DNA of 64,000 nt from Rotaria sp. Silwood1 (Eukaryota > Rotifera > Eurotatoria > Philodinida > Philodinidae). Of this stretch, positions 22,966 through 35,400 are shown in pieces. Both the position numbers and the translations under genes were made by a program. Position 1 is the stretch's first letter. Each line of letters opens with the position of its first letter. The notes beneath the pieces are model-generated. The model was not told where the DNA came from. It saw only the letters and a list, made by a program, of their open reading frames with translations, and did no database searches. The stretch covers positions 1,805,734 through 1,869,733 of the forward strand of contig CAJNOP010000017.1 in NCBI GenBank assembly GCA_905250075.1, read 5' to 3'.

Positions 22966-25900
22966 ATGACGTCAGAAAATAACACTAAAGAACAAAATCA
23001 CCATATGACTACAAACGATTTATCATTATCATCAAATATATTTGATGCAGATGTATCGATTGAATTAAATAATCGTATAAGAAATGATTTTATGTCTTAT
23101 TGTTTTTCATTTTTACAAGAAAATGAAGAAGCTCAGCAATGTGTTCAAATTGTATGGAATAAATATTTACAATGTGTGGGTGATATTGCTATAGTAAATA
23201 AAGAGAAAAAAATTTTCTTTTTTAAAATAATATTTAATATTCTTATATTTAGTCATCAGCTTTTTTTGATACACTCCCATTTCATATAAAATCATCTGTT
23301 TTGCCAAAATATCAAATTGAAATAGTAGAATGGTGTCAAAACTTATTTCATATTCATGCAAATGCATTACTTTGTTCAACATATTATTCTGAAACATTTC
23401 AACGTGTTATTCGTTATGCATTGAAAAATGATCGATTTAAAAAAGGAATTATTTATGTTCCTATGGATTTTGATACAAATTTAAAAATTGATTTAACATC
23501 TTCATTATCAAATATTAAATTTGAACATATTTCAAATGATATTTCATCGGAAGATATGATTGATATTAATCAACTTGAAGAACGTATTAAACGTGATGCT
23601 AATGATATACAATCATATCCTTTCATGGTTATTGCAAATGCAGGTAGTTAGTTTTCACTATTTTATTCAGCGTGAAGAGCCAATTCTCTTCGAAAATTGA
23701 ATTGAATCAGTTTTCCGATTATTTTAAATCGTTCGTACGGAAGATAAAAGTTGTTAGCACAATCTATGTGGGATTAAAATATGAAACACGATGTAACTAC
23801 GGTTGATAATCACTGAAAGATTATTTTGTTCGATTTATTTTGAGACACATTTCTTTATTATCATTTTCTTAAATCTTTTAGAAATTTAATAAGCAAGCAG
23901 TTCATATATTACAACTTGACCTTATTAATAATGGATAATCGAAAAGTTTTTTTTTTTGTTGACACAAGATGTTTATTCATTTTGGCCTGTTTGAAAGCAT
24001 TTTAGATGAAATAAAAACCTTAGGTTGCGATCAAAATTTGAATATGAGCTTTGAAATGTTGTATCCGTTTTTTTTGTTCAAAAGTAGTGAAGAGCTTTTT
24101 GAAAGACCTGAAAACGGTGAGCCAATTAAGTTCTTGTTTATTCTATAAACTCCTTTTCGAATATGCTGAAAACTGTCGAAGTCGATTGTTCGATAGAGTG
24201 GACCCTTTTCTACAAAATGTGATAGTGAACATAGCCGTCGCTTCTACCTAAATGAAACTACAAGCATTTTTTTCGAAAAATTCATTTCAACGTAAAAAGG
24301 TTGTTGATTTTTCAATAATGCATATTCAGATAAAACGAAAATTGAGATGCCTTGTTGAAAGACACAACAATAATTCAAATAATACATTCTTTAGGTTAGC
24401 TCTTGATCAACATAAATAAAGATTCTGACTTTTGATTTTGAGTCGCAATAGTACTAATATGAAACTTTTTCACCTGGACTAATTCTTTTGGGTTTTTCAA
24501 AGATTATTTCATTACTCTTAAATAAAAACTGAGGTGAAATTTCGAAGTTCATATTCCATCATATCTTTTGACTCGTTGGAATTACTTCCTGGTGAGTCAA
24601 AAAGTCTACAAGTATCGTATCTAAAAACTTTTCGATCACTCGTTATACAGTCCGCGATTGTATATTAACAGCGTTCGTGTTGATTTAGGTAGAGAAGAGC
24701 TTAAAAGTTCTATCTCTACATTTTAATACTCCTTTTAGATCATGTTTCACAAAATCTGAATAAAAACACTGTTTTATTCATGTGATATAAATAAGGAAAT
24801 TTTTCTTTTTGGTTTTTTCTTATATAGGTTCAGCATTATTAGGTCACTGTGATCAATTAACAAAAATAAAAAAACTTTGTGAGCAATATAATATTTGGCT
24901 TCATGTTATTGGAGATTTATTAGGATCATTAGCTTTATTATCAACAATAAAAGATAATGTGAATATTAGTTGTGATAGTTTAACAATTGACATCATGAAA
25001 TTATTTGGTATACAAAATCTTCCTTACTTAACTTTTTTTCTTCAATCTACAACAGATATTAAACAAATAGATGATAATAAATCATTAGTAACATCTCATC
25101 CACTTTATGATTTTATTTTACATAGCCCATCAATTAGTTTTTTGAGTGTATGGTCAATTAGTCAGCGATGTTCAAACTATAATATACTTTCTCATATGAA
25201 AGTATCATTTGAATTAACAAATTTATTATTAACTAATTTAAATGATATTAAAAGATTACGAATTCTAAATGGTGATGATAATCAAGAAATTTATACGTAT
25301 CAACGTATTTGTTCAGGAGATGCACCTAATATTATTTTACCAAAACCTGTTGCTATTTTTCGTTTTGAACCTAATGATTTACCAGAAGTAAGTGTATTGC
25401 TTACAAAATTACTTAGGAATACAATTAGGATGATGATGAAATCAGCTTTATTGTAGATAATAAGTCTTTAGAGACTATTGAAAAATCACATGCTTAGATT
25501 TTGGATCGATTTAAGATGATCTCTTTCTTGTCTTTCACACTTGGTTATGACACTGTGACAAACTGTTTGAATGTCATACTTTCGAGGCTAGTTCTTCTAT
25601 ATCATCACGTGTTTTCAGAATACTTCTATTCGCTTATTTGAGTGATTACGTGATATTAATGTATATTCTATGTTGAAATGCAACGCATGATACCAAAGCT
25701 CCTCGAATAGTGTCGCTTCATGTTTCATCGCTCTGTGTATATGTTACGGAAATCAAGAATATCAATGCAAAATCTACGTTGAAAGCTCTTTCAAAATGTG
25801 CATTCAAAAAAATTGTGTTAGCTCTTGTTTTTGAGTATTCGGTGAATTTTTGAACAGCGCTAAATCGTTCGCTGTAAAAGCATCTTGAAATGGTTGTTGC

Positions 25901-28900
25901 ACAGATTTTTATGATTTATTGATGTTTATTTCAATTTATAGAGTTGATCTTTTCTTTTTCGAATCCCTCATTCAGTTGTTGACAAATCATGCGGAAAAAT
26001 ATAATGGCATTGTTTCAGATAATACTGAAAAAAAACCTAACTGTAGAGCTTAAGGTATTTTTCAGGGTAAGTATGCTGTTCGCCGAAAGATACATCGCCG
26101 AAATACGGTTCGCCGAATTTCGGCAAACTGTATTTCGGTAATGTGGCAATCGTCAATCTATCATTTCGACGATATGACTTTCGACGATGTCACTTTCTGC
26201 GATGTAGTCATTGACAATGTACTTCAACGCTGAGATATACAATTGTTAAGTCAAAGTGTCTAGGTTGAGTTAGGAACTGACTTAAGTTAGGAACTAACTT
26301 AACTTAGGAATCAGGTCAGAAACTAAAACAAGCGCGGAATCTATCGCAAAACTCGATTGCAATTCATGATGTTTATGACATAGGTAAATAGCCGCTCTCT
26401 GTATGCGATTCATATTGCATGAGTGAACGAAAATAATGATTGCAGAAAGAATATATCTGATGATAAAGATCATCGAAAAAAATTCGGCGATATTTATTTC
26501 AATGATCTTTATATCGATGATTTTTATTCCGATGATATCTATTTCGGCGATCTTTCTTTTCGACAATGTTTGTTTCGGCGATCTCACTTTTCGACGATCT
26601 CGTTTTCGGCGATGAGCATCACATTCTTTTTCAGATTGATGTTCGGATTCAGGGTATCTGTAGACTACCTACATAAACGCTTTGACATACTTATATCCGC
26701 AATATTCTTGATTTCGCATAGTCATCACGCTAAATGTTTCTATAAAACTCGTCTAGATTCTTGACTGTTTTTACATGCAAATTTTACCAATGTTTTCTTT
26801 ATCTTTACATTCTTTATTTTTCAAGATGTTAACTAAAGAAATCGTTTAATATTTTTGCTACTAGATTTGTGAAAAATAAAACACCCAAAAAAAGAACGAA
26901 ACACAATGGAACACATATGAGATAATCTAATAGTATTGTGAGATCAGTTTCTTTTGCTGCAATCATTTCAAGCCACTTTTTACAGAATACATTTTACTGC
27001 TGTTTGAAAATTTTTTCAATACATAAAAACAAGACGCGATTAAGTTATTATTGAACATCAACTTAGAAAGATTTTTCAACATAGATTTAGAGTAGGCACT
27101 CTTGATTCTTTCAAAATATACTTTAACCTATAAAAAATAAAGCAATATGTTTTCAGGAACTTTTGGATTGCTCGTTACATGATTGTAATGTCCTATAATT
27201 TGTGCAAATCACAAATTTAAAATAAATCTAACAATCTACGATGTGTTATAGTGGGAGCTAGAACGATAAGCACCAAAAAACTGAGCATGCAATACAATGA
27301 AGGTAAACATGACGTCTATTGAAAGATCAATAAGATACTTTCTTGAAAATTAGATTTGTTCTCCTGATATTTGTACTTAATATACTTCGTACTATGTATT
27401 TGTCCTTTCAAAGCTTCAAATCATCCTTATGAAAGAGAAAAGAAACTTTCAATTCTATTCATTTGTTCTCATGTTTTTATTTATTGAAAGAAATCATTTT
27501 ATAATAATTAGTTAACATTAAATAATTTCTGTTAAATTCTAAAACATATTTTAGTTTGAAACTATGGATGATTTAAGTGGTTATGTTGATCTTCTTAATC
27601 TCTGGTTATTTGATAAACTTTCTCAGCATTATCCTAAAATGAATTTAGAATTACTTAAAAGTGTTCATTTTCAAATAAAAATATCAAATAATACAGATTT
27701 AAGTCAAACTCCAGCTCATGCTATTCGTTTTGCACCATTAGAACATTTACTTGATGTTATTGATGAAAATGATATGCAATCATTCATAGAAGATATTCAA
27801 CGTTATATTGATATACTTCTTGCAACAATGACTGGACGTAAAAATCTTTCATCAATTGTTTCAAAATATGAAAATCTCCTTTCGCTTCCAATGCCAAATT
27901 GGGCTGGTGTTGGAGCTGTAAGTTATATTCCGAGTCACATAAAGTCATCAGAAATAAATGAAGCATCAATCAATGAAATAAATACAATTCAAGCCGAATT
28001 AGCAAGACAATTACAAACACATGATACAGCATTTTCATTAGGTGGTGGAATAGATGAACATGAATCCATGTTTTATTTACGTTTAGGAATGATAAGAAAA
28101 TCTGAAGATCTTGATGTGTTATTAAACAAAATTTTAAATGCTGGTAAAGAAACAGAAACATCATTAAAATATGTTGAAGATATGGCAGAAAAAATTAAAA
28201 CAGGAATTGAAAAAGTTCAAAAAGATTTACACGATGAAAATCTACAATTATTTGCTCAAGAGGGTCTTTTAAGACATTTACCATTAGTTTCAAGTAATAA
28301 TCTAATAAAGAACCCTATAGGATAAGATAGTCACTCTTCATTTGAAAAGTTACGCATATCTTTTTATAGAGAAACTCGTGCCACATCGAATGGTTTACAG
28401 GAAATTCATTTTTCATTAAGGATTAATGTCGTAAGAAACCATGTACTAATTGAAAGTATTACAGCAATTCTAATCGATATGACCAAAAATATTAGGACTC
28501 AGTATGTATCTGAACCAACCTGTATTAAATTTCGTGTAGAGCCATTTCAGTAGCTTTTTTGTCTCGTCTTCAACCGTATATATTCAATAATAGTTTTCTT
28601 CCTATTCAAAACAGTAGAATCATTACTAATTAGTTTCTGTAATTTCAGGTTTTTATGATGTTTTGAATCGTTCGATACCGCTCATTACGGCAAATACGAG
28701 TAACTGTACAAGTTTCTCAGAAATAATATGCCACTAACCTGTATAAATATACGAATTGATTGTCTTCTCAGTTGATGTGCGTCATAGTCAAATCGGTCAA
28801 TGAATATCTTTAAAAAAGGTCAATATTTTGGTTGCTCAGGACAGAAAAGTATATGAGTTATGTGATAAATACTTTTTGAATGAAAAACTTTATATTTATT

Positions 28901-29967
28901 AAGAATAAGTTTATTATGCACTATCATTTGATATATACGGACCTTCAGAAAATAGCAAAAATTGTTTGCTTTCAGATCCCTAGAGGGGATACGGGAGTGA
29001 CTATTATAAGGATTAGTTTGTGTATTATTTTGTTTCTTACGAATTTAGATTCTGAATATCCGGTTGAGATTAGCATATGGAGCTCTGTTAGATTCAATAT
29101 AGGATGAATACTTTATGAGCGTTAATAATTTTTCATATTCCCGTACTGTCCTCGAGGAATCTGAAGGCGAAAAGTTTTTTTGACACTTTCAAAAGGTTTA
29201 TATGTGTCGGATAATAGGGTACGATGAACTTATTACTAATAGCTAAGAACTCTTTCATTCAGAAAGTATTTATAGCAAAACCCATGTACTGTTTTTGGCA
29301 TTAGATCTCGAATAATTGGCGGTTTTGCACGACTGATTGATTGGTTTGACGATGGCACACATAAATTCAGCTAACAACCAGTTGATATTTTTATAGAGCT
29401 TTGTGGCCGACAATTTCTGAGAGTGACATGGTTGGTCGCATTTGTCCTTAGGAGGAGTATCAAACAATTTAAAACATCGTAACAGTCAAAAATGACAAAA
29501 CTCTATTGAAGTATCCATAAACAAAATATAATCACTCACAATTACCATAGTATCTCTTAATTGGGATATGGTTTTTTATAACATTAAAATTTGATTGCGA
29601 AGTAATTTTCTATTTGCCGTTCGATGTCGCATGAGTTACTCTACAGAACAGTATCGATGGCTTTTCGAATTAAGGATGGTCATCTTAGCCAACACAACCT
29701 CTATCAAAAACTTTTTTTTTAAATTGATATTATTTTTTAGGTATAATGTCATGGTGGAGTCCATCTCAATCAACATCACCATTAGCAATAAAAGGTCGAT
29801 CATTTGATTTGAATTCTGGTCGAATTGAATCAACTGAAGATACATATGTATATCGAATGCAAATTAAAAAACAATCTCCTCATGCACCAATGCATAATCA
29901 TGAGGAAACTACGCCGATTAATTCAAATAATGTAGAAAATCTAACTGAATCAAATACTAACCAATAA
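22966..29967 (+). CDS. PDXDC1-like, PLP-dependent decarboxylase fold protein
   Basis: Exons 22966-23193, 23253-23643, 24828-25387, 27555-28293 and 29741-29967 join in phase to 714 residues. The overall plan matches pyridoxal-dependent decarboxylase domain-containing protein 1: a group II decarboxylase-like core (about 80-400), a helical middle with PNWAGVGAVSY, a predicted coiled coil (EDMAEKIKTGIEKVQKDL) and a tail with SWWSPSQ, GRSFDLNSG and ESTEDTYVY. Within the core, VIANAGSALLGHCDQ and CDSLTIDIMKLFG correspond to the cofactor region. Lys264 falls where group II enzymes have the Schiff-base lysine (DPHK), but the Asp of the usual HVDAA motif is replaced (HVIGD). Catalysis is therefore doubtful. 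Introns of 1.18, 2.17 and 1.45 kb carry repeats; intron 1 is only 59 nt. Confidence 0.85.
23770..23870. repeat. dispersed repeat copy in PDXDC1-like intron 2
   Basis: GATTAAAATATGAAAcACGATGTA (lower case marks the variable base) and a downstream TTTxGAGACACATT motif about 70 bp later are shared with 46115-46200 in the intron of the minus-strand channel gene, with similar spacing. Both copies are in introns. Likely two diverged copies of one mobile family. Confidence 0.5.
26073..26619. mobile_element. inverted-repeat element with TTCGGCGAT units
   Basis: The ends are inverted: ATGCTGTTCGCCGAAA at the left, TTTCGGCGATGAGCAT at the right, with a second TCG.CGAAA unit inside each end. Between them, short units such as TTTCGGCGAT, TTTCGACGAT and TTCCGATGAT occur many times. 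An inner block at about 26262-26325 repeats TTAGGAACT with TTAAGT spacers. No transposase. It lies in intron 3 of the PDXDC1-like gene. A plus-strand frame through it (26423-26764) is a by-product of the repeats. Confidence 0.6.
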
Positions 29968-32468
29968 TCTGTGATATGCATTTTTAATTCTATGTTCAGT
30001 CGAACAAATCAAAAGATTTTTACTTGACTATTCTACTTCTTCTTCTCTCTTTTTCTTATAGTTTCGTTCAGTGTCGACCTTAACAATTAGGTTCGTTTTT
30101 TTGTTATAATTTATGTTTACCTCTATAATAAATTCTTCAAACTATTCCATATGTTCCGTATATTAAACTTGAATTCTTTTTTCTTATGAATTATAACTCT
30201 AAATAGATTATATGAGCATATACTGTATTAACTCGAAGATAAAACATTACATTGCATGATGCTTATAATATCCTAAAATAAGTGTATTCGTCATAGTAAT
30301 ATTATTATATGCAACGGAAATGATGTATTTTTTGATTATCTAAGTCTAACATGACATACACACAGTCGAGAATTCATCTATTTAACTCCTTGTTCGGATG
30401 CAAAATCTGTTTTATGCATTATTTTCAAACTAGACTTGTCAAATTACTCATATATTTGACATGATATTATTGACAGTAAAAACAAATCATTTGTTCTTTT
30501 GCTATGATTACAGAATGTTTCCGAAAAATCAGAATATATTTTGTCTATATTGTAGTGCTTGAATGAAAATAATATATCATGGCACTTAGAATGATGTTTT
30601 TTGTTGTTTCCGAAGATCGATTTTTTATTACATGTTTGTGATTTATTGAAAATTTATTTGTGTTATTCAACTAGAGAAATGCATGATTCTTTTAGCGACA
30701 TTTGATGTTAGTTTTCCATATATAACCCAAATCATTGATTAATTCAGATCTAATAGAATTCTCGATTATATGCTTGTGAATTCATTCAATAGCGTCAATC
30801 TTTACATACAAAATAATCAAATGTCAATTGTTTATTCAAATTACTTTGATGTTTAGTACTCTCGAAATTTGTACCAACTAATTATGATCAGAAGTAGATG
30901 ACTTATCTTGATAATGAAAAGAAATTTTTTAATATTTTCCGAATGAAATCATGAACTTCTGTTGTTACATAAAGAATAATCATCATTAAATTAAAAAAAA
31001 TATAATAAAATCAGTTCGGAAAAAAAATGCTTAGCTTTTGAACGTTTGAAATATTACAATTAGATTTTCTTTTATGAACTAATATTGATTGTGAATCGGT
31101 GAGAACGACTATTGATTTCCGTCCCGTGCAAAAGATTTTAACAAAAAGCGGAACAAGTAATTGGCTTTTGCTATTCACATGCATTGAAGCAAATACAAGG
31201 AAATTTTTTTTCACGCTTTGTCTTATTGAGATAACAATACATGTTGTGTATTGATTGAAGTCATAGTTTCATGTATATATTTCATTATGAATTCATATGA
31301 CATGTTCTTTCGTGACATGCGCTCCACTTCAATATGATCCAAATAAATCTTGTATATATGGTATTTCTAGAAATGATTTCTTAAGTATATAACATCTTAA
31401 TGTCATATTCAATCTGTATTAATGTCATTAGTTTGTCGGTTTTCGTTTTATTCTGCATCATCATTTTCTTTCATGATATCATATATTATCTTTTGGATGT
31501 TGAAAAATAAAACTTGTATTGTGCAAGAATCAATACCGAAACATAATTTCTTGTGTTGTCTTATAAGAAGAACAGAAAAATCGATTTATTTTAATCATCT
31601 TCTTAAAAGATGATGGAACATCCGTTTTGTTCTTCCGACAAGGTCCTGTGTATGCTTTGTCGATAAAAGATTACAATGATGTTGTTTATATCCGTTTTCA
31701 GAAGCCAAAAAAAAATTTCTTCTTTTGTTATCATTTTAATTGGTTTTGTTCTTATGCTAATGTGTATAGAAAAATCTCTCGTCTATGATTGATTACGCAA
31801 AATTCATTAAAGCTTAAGAAAGATAATTAAATGGCAACCATTGAGAAATAGTCTTAAATGCATTTATAATGTTATACTGCAGATGGGATATCAAACGTGC
31901 GGTGAACACTTTGTGTGAATAATTAATAAATATAAGAAAAGAAAAAAGCACTGACGCGACAACTAAAAAAGAATCAGAAGCAAAAACGACAGATTTTGAC
32001 GACATAAGATACATATATATTTAAAAAAAAGAGAAAGAGATGGATCATCACCATCCGCCCATTATCATTAACGTCGTTGATAGGAGACAAAAAAAAGAAG
32101 AAGAAGATTCTTCCTTTTTTTTGCTATGTGAATGGCAACATATATGAAGAGAGAAGGAGAGAAAAATCCGGGAAAAGAGAAATCTGGAAATGAACAAAAA
32201 TGAAAATAAAAAAATAACAAATCTGCTACAGAGTGTGTGATACATCGTTGCAGCTCGTCTATTCTTTTTCTTTTCTTCTGCGTCTTCCTAGTTTTTTTTC
32301 TCATTGTTTTTCTATCGACATCTATTTTCTTTAAAACTCTGGCAACATATACGTAGAGATAAATTTCTATAAATACCCTATCAGATGGCCCAATATAATC
32401 AATGATATCGATGAATGATCCATCTCCGGGCTGACGCGTAGTCAGTCATGTATTTATCGTAATGTACC
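29968..32468. other. gene-free spacer upstream of the Cys-loop channel
   Basis: AT-rich with no recognised coding sequence. AATAAA near 30126 could end the PDXDC1-like transcript. An A/G-rich stretch (about 32028-32300) lies shortly before the first channel exon. Any promoter of the channel should be here, but I see no clear core element. Confidence 0.45.
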
Positions 32469-35400
32469 ATGCTTCTAACACAATTACTATTAACTTTTAT
32501 GCTTGGAATTAACAATCAAGTCGTTTCTTTTGTGTCACAAACAGCAACAATAGAAGCGACTGATTTAGAAGATGGTCATCCAAATCATCAACTATGGAAC
32601 AAAATGCCTGATACAGGACGTCATTCATTTTCCAATCGGTATGTTTAAAATCACTATCTATCAATTTATCTATTTTCTATTCATTCTTATATGCTCGAGG
32701 CTTTTTACTTTAATGAAAGAAATATAGGACAAAAAGAATTTCAGATGACACGCGTATGAAGACAAATAGTGTTGATAATTTGATCATGTGAAAATGTTCT
32801 AAACTTATGTCACGTAATATATTATCAAGTGAAATAGAACAAGAATAACAAATCTCTCTTTTTCTTTATTCCTTACAAATTCATCATTAATTAATATTTA
32901 AAAATCAATATGACATATTATTATTCTACTTAATTAGATAACATACATGCTGAGCAATTATCTGATCAGTTGCTAGAATTAGTTAGTAGTGATAATAGAT
33001 GCACTGTCGAACTAAAATAGGAATAGGAAGAGAAGAAAAAAGAAAGAAAAAGCTCCCACTGATGCGATCATTACTTGAAGGTTGTAATTCATACAATCAG
33101 GATATTCAATGCCATTGAAAACACTACCTACTAGTTTTTCTATCTTGATTCTCTTGAGATAATCATTAATAAGAGAGTATAAAAGATATTCTAGCATGAA
33201 ATATAATAGAGACGAACTATTCTTTCTCATTACACAAAGTAGCAATTAGATATGGAAGGTTTGCTTTATTCGTTTAGTATATATGCAATTATATGTTAAG
33301 ATACTGCCATTATTCTTTTTACACAGAAGAATAAGCATCTAATAAGAGTACTTACTATTCGTGGATGTTATACTATAATTCTGTTCAATAATATTCTCTT
33401 ATAAGATCGTTATTGTATTGCTTTAATTCTTTCTTTGTTTCCATGATTGTTAAAGATTCATCATCAACATATATTTCTTTTTCTATATTCATCCTAGTTT
33501 GTTTTTTTTGCTGTCACTATTTTATCATCAGAGCGATGCACAATAGATTTATACATATCATTGACATGCGTCTATTCCGTTCCATTACGATTGAATCAAT
33601 TATGATACTATAGTATGTGTATACGAAACATTCTTATGCTAATCGTAACGTAATCATAATAAAAGGGACATATGACAACAAGTACCAAACGATATAAACA
33701 GAGCGCATCGGCATCCGTTTCGTGATTACAACAACATCGTCAATAAATATAAATTAGATTACTAGAAAAAAAAGTCTGATTGAGAAACGAAAAGAACCAA
33801 TGAGAATTGAAGATATTTTCACTTATTCTAACCGATCTATTCTATCTAATAACAACAGAAATGATCTATATTTTCTTTCATACGACAGTAGAAATCCAGA
33901 TTTGTGCAACTCATTACCTTGTTTCTCTTCATCATAAAAGCATAGACGGGCAAAATAGATTTGCCTTGAGGGACTTGAAAGAAACGTGTTGAAGATGCTG
34001 TTTATGAGTCTCTCAATCTTTATGGATGATTTTTACATTCGTTTACACCCATTTCATCGATGTCGTCATCCTCTCATTCATTAAACAGTGCAAGCGTTAC
34101 GACCCGCCCAAAGTTTTGTTTTTTTTCTTTTTCTATTTATACACAGGAAATGTTGATCTTCATCCGTAAAGACGACAAAAAATAAGAAGAAGAAAAAAAA
34201 AGTGAACATTTTATGAAAATGTCGACAAAGAAACGTAATCGTATATTATAGTTGCTTGCTCACACTAAGAATGGAATAGTGTTGATGCAAATTGATTTTG
34301 AGCATGACGCTCAAGTACAATGCAAAGAGAAAGTTGCAACGAGAAAAAAAATATAGAGAGGAACGACTAAACTATAAGAAGGAGGGTAAAAGCAAAAACT
34401 CTAATCAATGAATACATCGAAAAATCCTTTTTATTGAGGATGTAATATTATGAAGCAACTCTAAGAAAGAAATATACTACGGTGAATAAGAACAGAAAAA
34501 TGAGAGCGAGAAAAAAAAGACCAGAAGAAAAGAAGTAGTTAACAATAGACGAGTATTGGTAAAGAGTTGTTCTTAAATGGCTGAATTAAAACTTACACTT
34601 GGCAATGTTCATCAACATCATTAATGATTCTCATTAGTATTATATCCGTATTTATTTTAAATATATTTCTATATCATAGTCCAATATACGGTCAAGATTT
34701 ATGGATAGATAAGAACAAAGAAGATATCATCGAAAAGTGGGTCTTACTTTTTGTTTTGTGTTGTTCTCATTATAAATTTAGTTTCATTTGGTATTGATTT
34801 ACTGAGAAAAAAAAAAGATTAGTAAACAATAGAATATAAAACGATAATAAAAAACATATGCAGATAATAATTATATTGTAATGAATTCTAAGTATGTGAT
34901 GCAATTAATGAACTAAATGCGTGCAAAATATTCTCTCTATCTTATGAATTTTTGTTTGGAAGAACCTATATGTATAAACAATTTGTTCTTAATTATCAAA
35001 GAATAATTTAATCTACATAAACAAGCAATCCTGCCTTAGGAATTTACTGTATACAGTCTTTTACTTGAAAATATTTGCTTTATGTTAGTATATATATATT
35101 AGTTTGGTATAGAGTAGGTTGAGAAGGTCCAAGGCTACATATTTCTATGCTAGTGTTGATATAAATGGAAACATTAATTGAATATTGTCAGAAGATATTT
35201 ATCCGACAACTTAGACAAGGATGATATATACGGTTAATATTAGCTATTTTTTTTAATAGAATATTTCAACGAATATTAATAGAATCAATAGAAAGATTGA
35301 GAAGATGTGGATAGTGCATAGATTTATTGCTCTTCTAGTACTCATGAAGAGATGAGTTGGCAAGTATTAGACGAAAAAGCAGCACGGAATCAACTTCCTG

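Noticed and set aside
26423-26764. 113-codon frame rich in Asp, Phe and Tyr
   Set aside because: It is the translation of the TTCGGCGAT-type repeat units inside an intron.
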